Below, in pieces: positions 1 through 7,353 of a DNA stretch of 17,964 bases. The notes under the pieces are model-generated. The model did not search any database and was not told where the DNA came from. It saw only the letters and a list, made by a program, of their open reading frames with translations. Within the stretch, counting starts at the first letter, position 1. Each line of letters begins with the position of its first letter. The translations under genes were made by a program, and so were the position numbers. Source of the DNA: Limiplasma sp964504385 (GTDB taxonomy: Bacteria > Bacillota > Clostridia > Christensenellales > Aristaeellaceae); NCBI GenBank assembly GCA_964504385.1, contig CAZDEF010000054.1:1-17964 (forward strand), in the 5' to 3' direction.

Positions 1-134
1 TAGCGAAGGCTGCGGCGAACCTGCTCGCTGGCAGCGCGGTACTGCTTGGACTTGGAGCCATAGTAGCCCTTGGCAAGCTTAAAAATCTTGCGACGCTTCT
101 TGTGGGCGTTGACGGCTGCTTTAATACGTGCCAT
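1..134 (-). CDS. rplT: Large-subunit ribosomal protein L20 (partial, C-terminus outside window)
   Basis: L20 binds 23S rRNA early in assembly of the 50S subunit, and in Firmicutes it represses its own operon through the infC leader. The visible N-terminus begins MARIKAAVNAHKKRRK and contains FKLAKGYYGSKSKQYR, the conserved lysine/arginine-rich L20 start with its KLAKGYYG signature. About 44 codons are visible; the family usually has about 117-120 residues, so roughly the last 60 percent lies beyond the left edge. An AAGGAGGAT ribosome binding site (144-152) sits just upstream of the ATG. It is the third gene of the infC-rpmI-rplT operon, 33 bp after rpmI. No defect is seen in the visible part. 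Confidence 0.96.
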   Translation of the reverse strand, partial: MARIKAAVNAHKKRRKIFKLAKGYYGSKSKQYRAASEQVRRSLR

Positions 135-167
135 TGTTTTTTATCCTCCTTGAATCGTTAGCAAAGC

Positions 168-368
168 TTATTTGTAGGGCAGCAGCTTGCGGATGGTGCG
201 AGCCTCGGCCGCGTTATCCACAATACCGTCAGCACGCAGGTGACGGGTACGCTTGGTGGTCTTGAGGTGGACCTGGTGGTTGGCGTTCATCTGCTTATGC
301 GTTACTTTGCCGTTCTTCGTGAAGGAAAAACGCTTGGCTGCGCCACGATGGGATTTCTGCTTAGGCAT
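168..368 (-). CDS. rpmI: Large-subunit ribosomal protein L35
   Basis: L35 is a small, very basic protein of the 50S subunit. The 66-residue product has the normal length and features: MPKQKSHRGAAKRF at the N-terminus (family consensus MPKxKTHxxAAKRF), an FTKNGK turn, and a C-terminus of TIRKLLPYK. GGAAGGAGGACAAC precedes the ATG, giving a strong and well spaced ribosome binding site. It lies between infC (79 bp upstream) and rplT (33 bp downstream), the standard bacterial order. It should be co-transcribed from the infC promoter and share L20-mediated control. Nothing unusual is visible. Confidence 0.97.
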   Translation of the reverse strand: MPKQKSHRGAAKRFSFTKNGKVTHKQMNANHQVHLKTTKRTRHLRADGIVDNAAEARTIRKLLPYK

Positions 369-447
369 AGGGGTTGTCCTCCTTCCGTGTGCTATCCAAA
401 CCGCCCGGGCGAAAAGGCCCTGAGCGCGGGATGGCCATGTGTTTCGG

Positions 448-1113
448 TCAAATCATGTTCTCGCTTTCGCGCTTGACCTTTTTCTTGGGCTGCGGCTTCG
501 GCTCGCGCTTCACGGCCTCCTCCGCCTTCTCCGCCTTCTCCGCCTCAGTGGCGGCCTTCTTTTCCTTGCGCTGCTGGCTCTTTTCGGCGAAGCTCTTCTT
601 CTCGGCCTTGGGCGCGAGAATCATAATCATGTGACGGCCTTCCAGCAGGGGACGGCGCTCCACAGTGCCGTAGTCCGCAATGCGGGAGGCAAAGTCCTGC
701 ATGATCTTCAAACCGATGTCCGCGTGGGCGATCTGGCGGCCTCTGAAACGGATGCTCACCTTCACCTTGTCGCCGTCCTCCAGGAACTTCACGGCGTTTT
801 TGAACTTGGTCTGAACGTCGTTTTCCTCGATGGTGGCGGAGAGCTGCACTTCCTTGAGCGTAACGATGCGCTGATTCTTGCGCAGTTCGCGTTCGCGCTT
901 GGACTGCTCATAGCGGTGCTTGTCGTAGTCCATCAGCTTGCACACCGGCGGCTGAGCGGTGGGAACGATCTTGACCAGATCCAGCCCCTGCTGTTCGGCC
1001 AGCTCAATGGCGGCGCGGGTAGCCATCACGCCAAGCTGCGTGCCGTCTGCACTGATCACGCGCACCTCTCTGTCGCGGATCTCCTCATTGATCATCGGCT
1101 CGTTGATATCCAT
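448..1113 (-). CDS. infC: Translation initiation factor IF-3 with a charged C-terminal extension
   Basis: IF-3 binds the 30S subunit, prevents premature 50S joining and proofreads start-codon selection. The N-terminal domain runs from about residue 7 (INEEIRDREVRVI) to about 80, followed by the lysine-rich linker and the C-terminal domain with VKVSIRFRGRQIAHADIG and a terminal RPLLEGRHMIMILAPK. The usual protein ends near there, at about 170-180 residues. This one continues for about 45 residues rich in K, E and A, giving 221 in all. The ATG chosen here follows GGAGG by only 3 nt, while an in-frame ATC two codons later (ATCAACGAG) sits 9 nt from GGAGG. Since infC often starts at AUU, AUC or AUA for autoregulation, the ATC may be the true start. 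It is the first gene of the infC-rpmI-rplT operon. Confidence 0.96.
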   Translation of the reverse strand: MDINEPMINEEIRDREVRVISADGTQLGVMATRAAIELAEQQGLDLVKIVPTAQPPVCKLMDYDKHRYEQSKRERELRKNQRIVTLKEVQLSATIEENDVQTKFKNAVKFLEDGDKVKVSIRFRGRQIAHADIGLKIMQDFASRIADYGTVERRPLLEGRHMIMILAPKAEKKSFAEKSQQRKEKKAATEAEKAEKAEEAVKREPKPQPKKKVKRESENMI

Positions 1114-1252
1114 ACACCTCCAAATGGTTCGGGCGCTTTTTCACACAAAAAAACGCCGGGCATGCTGACCCGCCGTACACACCCCATGGACTTATGTGCC
1201 ATGACCTCCGCAAGACTTTCGCGTGGTGAGAAGCGGGCAGCTTCTGCTTACA
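1114..1252 (-). ncRNA. infC operon leader RNA, L20-leader-like
   Basis: About 140 nt separate the predicted transcription start (near 1252) from infC. Read on the minus strand, the leader first forms a perfect 6-bp hairpin AGAAGC-TGCCC-GCTTCT (1229-1245). A conserved-looking stretch with GCGGAGGTCATGG and GTGTACGGCGGG follows, then a hairpin ending in seven T residues. Firmicutes regulate infC-rpmI-rplT by attenuation when L20 binds the leader (Rfam family L20_leader). Position, operon and terminator all fit. The family assignment rests on position and partial recall of the motif; a covariance search would decide it. Confidence 0.68.
1147..1175 (-). terminator. Attenuator hairpin in the infC leader
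   Basis: On the minus strand CGGCGGG (1169-1175) pairs with CCCGGCG (1154-1160) across an 8-nt loop, with one mismatch, and is followed directly by seven T residues (1147-1153). This has the form of a Rho-independent terminator, about 35 nt upstream of the infC start. Placed between promoter and first gene, it probably attenuates the operon rather than ending an upstream transcript. Confidence 0.7.
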
Positions 1253-1258
1253 AAAATC

Positions 1259-1287
1259 ATTATAGCATGCCCCGGCATCAGTGTCAA
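1259..1287 (-). promoter_or_regulatory. Consensus sigma-A promoter of infC-rpmI-rplT
   Basis: On the minus strand the sequence reads TTGACA (1282-1287), a 17-bp spacer, then TATAAT (1259-1264). Both hexamers match the vegetative sigma consensus exactly and the spacer is optimal. Transcription should start near 1252. Such a strong promoter fits a ribosomal-protein operon whose output is set downstream by leader attenuation and autorepression. Confidence 0.92.
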
Positions 1288-1575
1288 CCGGTTTGATGCA
1301 TTTTTTCGGGGGAAACATTCCAACTCTCCAGCCTGCAATCGTGCAACCGCGCAGCGTCCTTAATACAGATCTTGAACAGAAAACAAGGCGGAGCGTATTC
1401 AGAATGCAAGCGTTTTGAATTTACCAATCGTTTTTGTCTCGGATAGGGAGGAGCTAACGCTGTGCGCAAGCGTCCCGTACGCTGAGGCTTTTTTACTTCG
1501 CTATACAAACTGCCAGTCAAAGCGAAGATCCCGCATGGAAATTTACAATTCTGTCACCCCGAAACAGCGGATCCA
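1288..1575. other. Intergenic region between divergent operons, no gene seen
   Basis: I find no convincing coding sequence or RNA gene in this stretch between the infC promoter and the ABC operon promoter. One small item: ACGCT (1457-1461), AGCGT (1469-1473) and ACGCT (1479-1483) can form two mutually exclusive 5-bp hairpins, and GAGGC plus six T residues follow. It resembles a very weak terminator or antiterminator, but no gene follows immediately. Open frames crossing the region have no ribosome binding site and no family resemblance. Confidence 0.6.
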
Positions 1576-1584
1576 TGGTATGAT
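1576..1584 (+). promoter_or_regulatory. Possible extended -10 promoter of the ABC operon
   Basis: TGGTATGAT (1576-1584) matches an extended -10 element (TGnTATAAT with one mismatch). It lies about 50 bp upstream of the GTG start of the ATPase gene. No good -35 box stands 16-18 bp upstream, which is acceptable for extended -10 promoters but lowers confidence. TATAAG at 1584-1589 is an alternative -10. Confidence 0.45.
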
Positions 1585-1634
1585 ATAAGGGGCACATTGT
1601 GCCGCAGACAAGAGGATTGCAGGAGGATGGCTTT

Positions 1635-2561
1635 GTGATTGAGATCCGGCATCTGTCCAGACGGTACGGGAGCGTGCAGGCGCTTCGGGATGTGAACCTG
1701 CGGGTGGAGGAAGGCAGCATTCTGGGGCTGCTGGGGCAGAACGGCGCGGGCAAGACCACGCTGCTCAATGTGCTGACCGGCTATCTGGCGCCCACGCAGG
1801 GGCAGGTGCTCATCAATGGGCACGACCCGCTGATGGAGCCTGCGCTGGCCAAGCGCTGGCTGGGCTATCTGCCGGAGAATCCGCCTCTGTACGATGAAAT
1901 GACCGTGCGCGAATACCTGTGCTTCGCCGCTGAACTGAAGGGCACGCAGCGGCGCGCCATTCCCGCCCATGTGGACGAGGTGATGAACTTCTGCGGGCTG
2001 ACGGATATGCGCAGCCGGATGCTGGGGCATCTGAGCAAGGGCTACCGCCAGCGCGCAGGGCTGGCCCAGGCGCTGTGCAGCGATCCCGATGTGCTGGTGC
2101 TGGACGAGCCCACCGTGGGGCTGGATCCCAAACAGATCACGGAGATCCGCGCGCTCATCCGCAAGCTGGCCAGCGGCCACACCATTGTGTTCTCCTCCCA
2201 TATTCTGAGCGAGGTGCAGCAGCTGTGCGACCATGTGGTGATCTTGGATCGCGGCGAGGTCAAGCTGGATGCGCCCGCCAGCCAGATGAACCGCAGCGAT
2301 GAGATCACCCTGCGCTGCGTGCTGGGCGCTGCGCCCCAACGGGTGCTGGACCGCGTGCGTGAGCTGGACGGCGTGAAGCGCGTGCATGCCCAGCCCTGCG
2401 CGCAGGAGGGCAGGGCGGAGCTGTTCATCACCTTTGCGCACGCCGAAGAGCCGGAGCGCCGTCTTTTTGCCCTCATGAGCAGCCTGAACGTGCCTATTCT
2501 GCATTTGTCCCGTTCGGAAAACAGTCTGGAGCAGATTTTTCTGGACGTTATTTCCCAGTAA
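1635..2561 (+). CDS. ABC transporter ATP-binding protein (GldA/CcmA-like)
   Basis: This is the cytoplasmic ATPase that powers the membrane partner encoded by the next gene. In the 308-residue product the Walker A loop is GQNGAGKTT (34-42), the ABC signature LSKGY (133-137), Walker B VLVLDEP (153-159) and the switch histidine H189 in SSHILSE. About 110 residues follow the nucleotide-binding domain, as in export-type and gliding-type ATPases (COG1131). The GTG at 1635 is chosen because GCAGGAGG (1619-1626) is 8 nt upstream; an earlier in-frame GTG at 1599 has no ribosome binding site. The four-gene set (ATPase, short permease, GldG-like, DUF4340) is a common arrangement in Clostridia. Its substrate is unknown and gliding is not implied. 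Confidence 0.93.
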   Translation: MIEIRHLSRRYGSVQALRDVNLRVEEGSILGLLGQNGAGKTTLLNVLTGYLAPTQGQVLINGHDPLMEPALAKRWLGYLPENPPLYDEMTVREYLCFAAELKGTQRRAIPAHVDEVMNFCGLTDMRSRMLGHLSKGYRQRAGLAQALCSDPDVLVLDEPTVGLDPKQITEIRALIRKLASGHTIVFSSHILSEVQQLCDHVVILDRGEVKLDAPASQMNRSDEITLRCVLGAAPQRVLDRVRELDGVKRVHAQPCAQEGRAELFITFAHAEEPERRLFALMSSLNVPILHLSRSENSLEQIFLDVISQ

Positions 2562-2573
2562 AGGAGCATGGCA

Positions 2574-3293
2574 ATGTCGATCATCTTCAGGCGCGACCTG
2601 CTCGCGTATTTCCGCACGCCGGTCGGCTATGTGTTCATCGGCGTGTTTCTCACCCTGTCCGGGTTGATCTTTGACCTGTATAATCTGCAATACCTCTCGG
2701 GAGATCTGCTCAGCTTCCTGTCCCAGCTGACGCTGCTGGTGATGCTGCTGTGCCCGCTGCTCACCATGCGCCTGCTGTGCGAGGAGCGGCAGAAGCGCAC
2801 CGATCAGCTGCTGCTCACCAGCCCCGTCGGGCTGGGCGCGATGGTCGTGGGCAAGTATCTGGCCGCCGCCGGGGTGATGCTCATCACCATTGCGCTCACC
2901 AATGTGTACACGCTCATCATTGCCGTGTGCGGCAGGGTGTACATGGGGGAATGGTTTGTGGGCTATCTGGGCTTTACGCTGCAAAGCCTCGGCTTTCTGG
3001 CCATCGACCTGTTCGTGAGCAGCTTTGCCAAAAACCAGATGACCGGCGCAGTGGCCGCTTTCGGCGCGAACTTTCTGCTGTGGATGGCGGATCTGCTGGC
3101 GGATCATCTGCCCTATGCGTGGATGCAGCAGGCCCTCAACTTTCTCAGCCTCTATGACCGCTACGAGCCGTTCCGGCTGGGGCAGCTGAGCTTTTCGGGC
3201 GTGCTGTTCTTCCTCAGCTTCATCGCTTGCTGCCTTGTGGCCACTGTGCGCGTGATGGATGCGCGGCGCTTTTCGGAAGGAGGCGCGGCATGA
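2574..3293 (+). CDS. ABC-2 type permease subunit (GldF-like)
   Basis: This is the integral membrane subunit pairing with the upstream ATPase. The 239-residue product opens with the amphipathic stretch FRRDLLAYFRTPVGYV, typical of GldF/ABC-2 permeases. Hydrophobic segments follow at about 15-35, 48-66, 93-117, 130-150, 155-175 and 208-227, suggesting six helices. The cytoplasmic EERQKRTDQLLLTSPV segment between helices 2 and 3 is characteristic of the family. A second ATG at 2574 is preferred to the one at 2568, because the GGAG motif (2563-2566) lies 7 nt upstream of the former and only 1 nt from the latter. It starts 12 bp after the ATPase gene and its stop overlaps the next start (ATGA), which indicates translational coupling. 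Substrate unknown. Confidence 0.88.
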   Translation: MSIIFRRDLLAYFRTPVGYVFIGVFLTLSGLIFDLYNLQYLSGDLLSFLSQLTLLVMLLCPLLTMRLLCEERQKRTDQLLLTSPVGLGAMVVGKYLAAAGVMLITIALTNVYTLIIAVCGRVYMGEWFVGYLGFTLQSLGFLAIDLFVSSFAKNQMTGAVAAFGANFLLWMADLLADHLPYAWMQQALNFLSLYDRYEPFRLGQLSFSGVLFFLSFIACCLVATVRVMDARRFSEGGAA

Positions 3294-4744
3294 AAAAACA
3301 ACTGGCCAAGCTGCGCCAGCCGCGCTGGCGTCACGGCAAGCTGGGCGCGCTGATGCTGGCGGCCTTCATCGCCGCGTGCGTGCTGGTGAACGCGGGCGTG
3401 ACCGCGCTGGAGGAAGCCTACGGTTGGCAGCGGGATCTCAGCTTCAACGGCTACGCCACCACCGGAGCGGAAACGCAGAAGGTGCTGGAGCGGCTGGAGC
3501 ATGATGTGGAACTGTACCTGCTGTACCAGAGCGGCGCGGTGGACGCGGAGGTGCTCAACCTGCTGCAGCGCTACGGCGTGCTGTCGGATCGCGTTTCTGT
3601 GCTGCCCACGGATCTCAGCCGCAATCCCGGCATCCTCACCCGCTTTCAGGGCGATGTGGACAAGGCCATCGAGGCCGATACCGTCATTGTCAACTGCCCG
3701 GACACCGGGCGCTATAAGCTGCTGACCTACGAGGACTTCATCACCACCGGCTACAACACCGAAACGTGCGAATTCGAGCTGGAAGGGTTGGCTTATGAAA
3801 AGAACCTGACCGAGGCCATCGTCTATGTGGCGCAGGAGGAGATCTCCGTCGTGGGCATCCTGCAGGGGCATGGAGAGCTGAACGAAGCCGCGCTGAATGT
3901 GCTGATCTCTTTTCTGACCAGCAACCATTATGCGACCCAGACCGTCAACCTGCTGGAGGGAGATACCCTGTCGCAGGTCGATCTGCTGCTCATCGCCTCG
4001 CCCCAGAAGGATCTGAACGATCTGGAGGTGGATATGATCAGCGCCTATGCGCAGGACGGCGGGCATTTCTTCATCACCCGCGATTATACCGACCCCATGG
4101 ATCTGCCCAATTACATGGCGCTGCTGCGCAGCTACGGCGTGGTGCCGCTGGACGGCGTGGTGGCGGCGGGCGAGCAGGACAAGGGCAGCTATTACGGCGA
4201 TGTGTTCCAGCTGATCCCCTATATGGAGACCATGGACATGACCATGAACCTGACCACCTCCGGCATGGATCTGCTGCTGCTGCCCTATGCATCCGCCTTT
4301 GAAACGCCGGGCGAGGCCACGGCCAGCCTGACCACGGCCACCGTGCTCAAGACCGGCCCCAATGCCTATGTGCGCCGCGTGTCCGATGGGGTGGACAGCG
4401 CCGAGCGGCAGCCCGGCGACATCACCGGCGAGCTCAGCGTGGGCCTGTATGCGCACCGCATGTATGCCAACGGAAACGTGAGCCGCATGTTCGCGCTGGG
4501 CAACAGCCCGGCCATCATCTGGGAGTATATCTACACCAGCTCCTACACCGAGGAATTCCTCATCGCCGTGCTGGGCGACATGCTGCCGCAAAGCAGGGTG
4601 TCGCTGGATATCATGGCTTCCACGGCGCTGCGTCCCTCGCTCACCGTGGGCAGCCAGACGGCGGGCGTGGCGCTGATCGTGGCGCTGCCGCTGCTGGTGC
4701 TGACGGTGGGGCTGCTGGTGCTGCTGCCCAGACGCAACCGTTGA
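3290..4744 (+). CDS. GldG-like ABC transporter auxiliary protein
   Basis: The 484-residue product belongs to the GldG-type auxiliary component (ABC_transp_aux family, often annotated as involved in gliding motility). Its N-terminal membrane helix (about 18-38) follows a basic start (MKKQLAKLRQPRWRHGK), and a second helix lies near the C-terminus (about 455-478) before PRRNR. The large domain between them is probably extracytoplasmic. It contains VGILQGHGELNE and VDLLLIASPQKDL, which match the conserved core of the family. The start is the ATG overlapping the permease stop, with GGAAGGAGG just upstream. The gene sits between permease and DUF4340 protein, as in many Clostridia. The family's exact role is not known; it probably forms a complex with the ATPase and permease. 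Confidence 0.85.
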   Translation: MKKQLAKLRQPRWRHGKLGALMLAAFIAACVLVNAGVTALEEAYGWQRDLSFNGYATTGAETQKVLERLEHDVELYLLYQSGAVDAEVLNLLQRYGVLSDRVSVLPTDLSRNPGILTRFQGDVDKAIEADTVIVNCPDTGRYKLLTYEDFITTGYNTETCEFELEGLAYEKNLTEAIVYVAQEEISVVGILQGHGELNEAALNVLISFLTSNHYATQTVNLLEGDTLSQVDLLLIASPQKDLNDLEVDMISAYAQDGGHFFITRDYTDPMDLPNYMALLRSYGVVPLDGVVAAGEQDKGSYYGDVFQLIPYMETMDMTMNLTTSGMDLLLLPYASAFETPGEATASLTTATVLKTGPNAYVRRVSDGVDSAERQPGDITGELSVGLYAHRMYANGNVSRMFALGNSPAIIWEYIYTSSYTEEFLIAVLGDMLPQSRVSLDIMASTALRPSLTVGSQTAGVALIVALPLLVLTVGLLVLLPRRNR

Positions 4745-4767
4745 AAATTGCCAAGGAGGGATCGCTT

Positions 4768-6249
4768 TTGCAGAAGAAACAGCCCAAGAAGCGCCCCGGG
4801 CGGCGCGCCGCGTGGGCGGCGCTGGGGCTGGGGCTGCTGGCGGCCATTGCATTTGCCGCCGCTGCCTTCACCATCCGCGATCATCGATCCGCCGCCAGCC
4901 TGAAGGCGGTCGTGTATCCCTCCACCGCCCGCACGCTGGAACTGCGGGAAGCGGCGGAGATCGACCGGGCGCTGGTGCAGCCGGACGGCGCGGAGCCCTA
5001 TACGATCGTGTTTCAGGAAGGAACACCCTATCTGCTGGAAGGGGACGAGTCCATCGACCTCAACGACGTGTACGCGGACGATTTGACCAATGCGCTCACC
5101 CAGATCGTGGCGCAGGAGACCGTGACGGAGAATGCGACCGAGGTGCAGGAGCATCTGGCCGATATGGGGCTGGAGCCCGCCAGAGCCTGCGCGACCATCC
5201 TGTATACCGACGGCACGAGCGCTACGGTTGAAGTCGGCGCAGCCGTGCCCAACACCACCTACGCCTATTACCGCTGGAGCGGCGATCCGGGGATCTATAT
5301 GTGCGATGTGGGCATTCGGGAAACCTTCGCACTCAGCCGCAGCCACCTGCTGCCGGTGGAGCAGCCCGATGTGCAGACGGTGCTGGTGGAGGAAGTAAAG
5401 GTGAGCAACGCCAACGGTGTGAGCGTGTATACCTTTGAAAACGCCGCGTCCGGCAAGCTGGTGGAGCCGTATGCCTACCCGCTGGCGGACGGATCGGTGG
5501 GCACGCTGCTGTCTGCGCTGGCGAATTTCCGCCTCGGCATGGCGGAGGGCAAGCTGCGCCCGGATGACCGTGCGGCATACGGGCTGGATCAGCCGCTGTG
5601 CACGGTGGACATCCGCAGCCGTGCGGGCAGCGTATCAAAGATCGACGAAAGCGGCGAGCTGGTGGTGGCGGAGGTGGACGCGCAAAGCATCCGCTTCGCC
5701 ATCGGCAGGGCGGAGGGCGACTATTTCTACACCTGCGAGTATGAGGATCAGTGCTATCTGGTCAGCCGCTTTCTGGTGGAAACGCTTGTGAACCTTGACC
5801 CGGATGAGCATGTGACCCGCACCCCGGCCGCGCACGGCGAAGAAGCGCTGGCGGCCATCCGCATCGAAGCGCCGCAGGGCACATGGGAAATGCAGGTGGA
5901 GCGCACCGAGCGCGTGATGGCCAACAATCAGCTGGAGACCGACGCCAGCGGCAATATTGTCTATGACGAGCAAGTGACGGTCAACGGCACGCAGGCCACG
6001 GCGGAGCAGCTGGATGACTGGCTGCAGCGCCTGAACAGCTGGACGGTCGCCGGCATGCTGCCGCAGGATTTCACGCTTGCACCGGACGCGCAGCCGCGCT
6101 GGCGCATCCAGTGGGTGAGCGCGGCAGGCCGTACCCGCAGCGTGACCGGCTACCGCATGGACGCGTTTTCGGACGCGGTGGAGGTGGACGGCGTGATGAA
6201 GCACTACATCCATTCGGACGCTATCGCGTCGTTGACGGCGGGGCTGTAG
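4768..6249 (+). CDS. DUF4340 domain-containing membrane-anchored protein
   Basis: The 493-residue product has a basic N-terminus (QKKQPKKRPGRR), one membrane helix at about 13-36, and a long domain that should face outside. Its position directly after a GldG-like gene and its sequence (ETFALSRSHLLPVEQPDVQTV, then VSRFLVETLVNLDPDE) match the DUF4340 partner of GldFG-type transporters. Function is unknown. The TTG at 4768 is chosen as start because AAGGAGG (4753-4759) lies 8 nt upstream. A TTG at 4741 is in frame but overlaps the previous stop and has no binding site. The final 29 bp overlap the 3' end of the convergent permease gene on the other strand. Confidence 0.83.
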   Translation: MQKKQPKKRPGRRAAWAALGLGLLAAIAFAAAAFTIRDHRSAASLKAVVYPSTARTLELREAAEIDRALVQPDGAEPYTIVFQEGTPYLLEGDESIDLNDVYADDLTNALTQIVAQETVTENATEVQEHLADMGLEPARACATILYTDGTSATVEVGAAVPNTTYAYYRWSGDPGIYMCDVGIRETFALSRSHLLPVEQPDVQTVLVEEVKVSNANGVSVYTFENAASGKLVEPYAYPLADGSVGTLLSALANFRLGMAEGKLRPDDRAAYGLDQPLCTVDIRSRAGSVSKIDESGELVVAEVDAQSIRFAIGRAEGDYFYTCEYEDQCYLVSRFLVETLVNLDPDEHVTRTPAAHGEEALAAIRIEAPQGTWEMQVERTERVMANNQLETDASGNIVYDEQVTVNGTQATAEQLDDWLQRLNSWTVAGMLPQDFTLAPDAQPRWRIQWVSAAGRTRSVTGYRMDAFSDAVEVDGVMKHYIHSDAIASLTAGL

Positions 6250-7348
6250 CGCCGGCCTGCCGGTCGGCTTCCAGCACGGCTTGGGCCAGATGGAGCAGCA
6301 CCGGCCCGCCCAGAAGGCCCGCAAACCCCATGAGCCGGTAACCGGCGTACATGGCCGCCATCGTGGCCAGCGGGTAGATGCCCAGATGTCGCCCCAGCAG
6401 GCGCGGCTCCAGGATCTGGCGGATGACCACGGTGCCGATATACAGGATCCCCATCAGCACGCCCATGCCCGTCTGCCCCGCCAGCAGGCTGATAAGCGCC
6501 CATGGGATCAGAAACAGCCCTGCGCCCAGCAGCGGCAGCGCATCGGCCAGACCGATCAGCACGCCGATGATCGCCCCGTAGCGCACGCCTGCTACTCCCA
6601 GCAACAGCACAAGGAAGAACGTGACCACCAGCGATACCGTTGCCTGACTGCGCAGCTGCCCCAGCAGCGCCCGCAGCAGGCTGGCGCGGATGAGCTGCCC
6701 GCGCTGCGTGACGGATGGGGGAAAGGTGCGGTGCAGGAATGCGGCGATCCGCTGCCGGTCCGCCGTGAAATAGTAAGTGCTCATCACCAGCAGCACTGTG
6801 CTGAGCAGCGCGTTGGGAATGGAGGCGGCCGTGCTCCACGCGCCGCCGGTGAGCCGCCCGGACAGCGCAAGCGCCTGCTGGCCCAGCTGCGCCAGCGCGT
6901 TTTCCAGCAGCTGCGGCACATAGCCCGGCAGCAGCGCGCGCCAGCGTTCGTACAGCGCCAGCAGGGCCGGCAGCGCCTCGGCATTGACCCACTGCAGCCA
7001 CTGCGGCAGGCTGCGCACGAAGCCCGCCAGCTCCCCCAGCAGCCAGCCGACCAGCGCGCTGAGCGCAGCGCCCGCCAGCCCGAACAGCAGCGCCATGCCC
7101 AGCACCGTGGCCAGCCTGCGGGAAATAGGAATACGCAAAGAACCCTTCGCTGCAAACTGCACGAAGGGTTCTAAAATTCTGGAAAGCAAAAACGCAGCCG
7201 CAAACGGCCACACATAGGGCAGCACCGCCATGCCCAGCACAGCCAGTCCGAAGGCGCACAGCACCAGCAGGGCTTTGCGCGGCAGCTGGTTCATGCGCGC
7301 GTTCCATTCGGTCAGCCTGCTTTGCGTGCGGATCGCCGCCTTTCCCAT
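6221..7348 (-). CDS. AI-2E family transporter, YtvI-like permease
   Basis: The 375-residue protein has the AI-2E/PerM exporter architecture. Two N-terminal helices (LLVLCAFGLAVLGMAVLPYVWPF and following) lead to a third (ATVLGMALLFGLAGAALSALVGWLLG), a soluble region rich in leucine and glutamine, then LLVMSTYYFTADRQRI and a cluster of C-terminal helices. These end in the family signature GLLGGPVLLHLAQAV. The YYFTADR motif recalls the sporulation-associated YtvI subgroup, though AI-2 transport is not established for such members. No good ribosome binding site precedes the ATG at 7348, which lies 5 nt after the glycosylase stop, so translational coupling is likely. ATG 7294 is an alternative start. 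The gene is last in its operon and its 3' end overlaps DUF4340. Confidence 0.83.
   Translation of the reverse strand: MGKAAIRTQSRLTEWNARMNQLPRKALLVLCAFGLAVLGMAVLPYVWPFAAAFLLSRILEPFVQFAAKGSLRIPISRRLATVLGMALLFGLAGAALSALVGWLLGELAGFVRSLPQWLQWVNAEALPALLALYERWRALLPGYVPQLLENALAQLGQQALALSGRLTGGAWSTAASIPNALLSTVLLVMSTYYFTADRQRIAAFLHRTFPPSVTQRGQLIRASLLRALLGQLRSQATVSLVVTFFLVLLLGVAGVRYGAIIGVLIGLADALPLLGAGLFLIPWALISLLAGQTGMGVLMGILYIGTVVIRQILEPRLLGRHLGIYPLATMAAMYAGYRLMGFAGLLGGPVLLHLAQAVLEADRQAGATAPPSTTR
7139..7172. repeat. Strong intragenic inverted repeat inside the AI-2E-type gene
   Basis: AGAACCCTTCG (7139-7149) and CGAAGGGTTCT (7162-7172) are perfect 11-bp arms. Inside them TGCA pairs with TGCA around an AAC loop, leaving one bulged base at 7150. 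This gives about 15 base pairs in all. The sequence encodes ILEPFVQFAAKGSLR in the permease, so it is within a real coding region. It may be chance, an RNA structure that slows ribosomes or RNA polymerase, or a protein-binding site. Confidence 0.7.
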
Positions 7349-7353
7349 GGCAT

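Noticed and set aside
1092..1202. Possible 36-codon upstream ORF in the infC leader
   Set aside because: GGAGG is only 2 nt from its ATG, and the stretch appears to be part of the leader's structural core. Translation is unlikely though not excluded.
1457..1494. Terminator/antiterminator-like pairings in the spacer before the ABC operon
   Set aside because: The stems are only 5 bp, the T run is not adjacent to the stem, and the promoter for the operon lies further downstream.
1554..3107. Long minus-strand frame opposite the ABC genes, and similar frames at 3161-4852, 4543-5346 and 8857-9870 (plus)
   Set aside because: All are antisense to genes with clear family motifs, are rich in His/Gln/Arg as expected of shadow translation, and lack ribosome binding sites.
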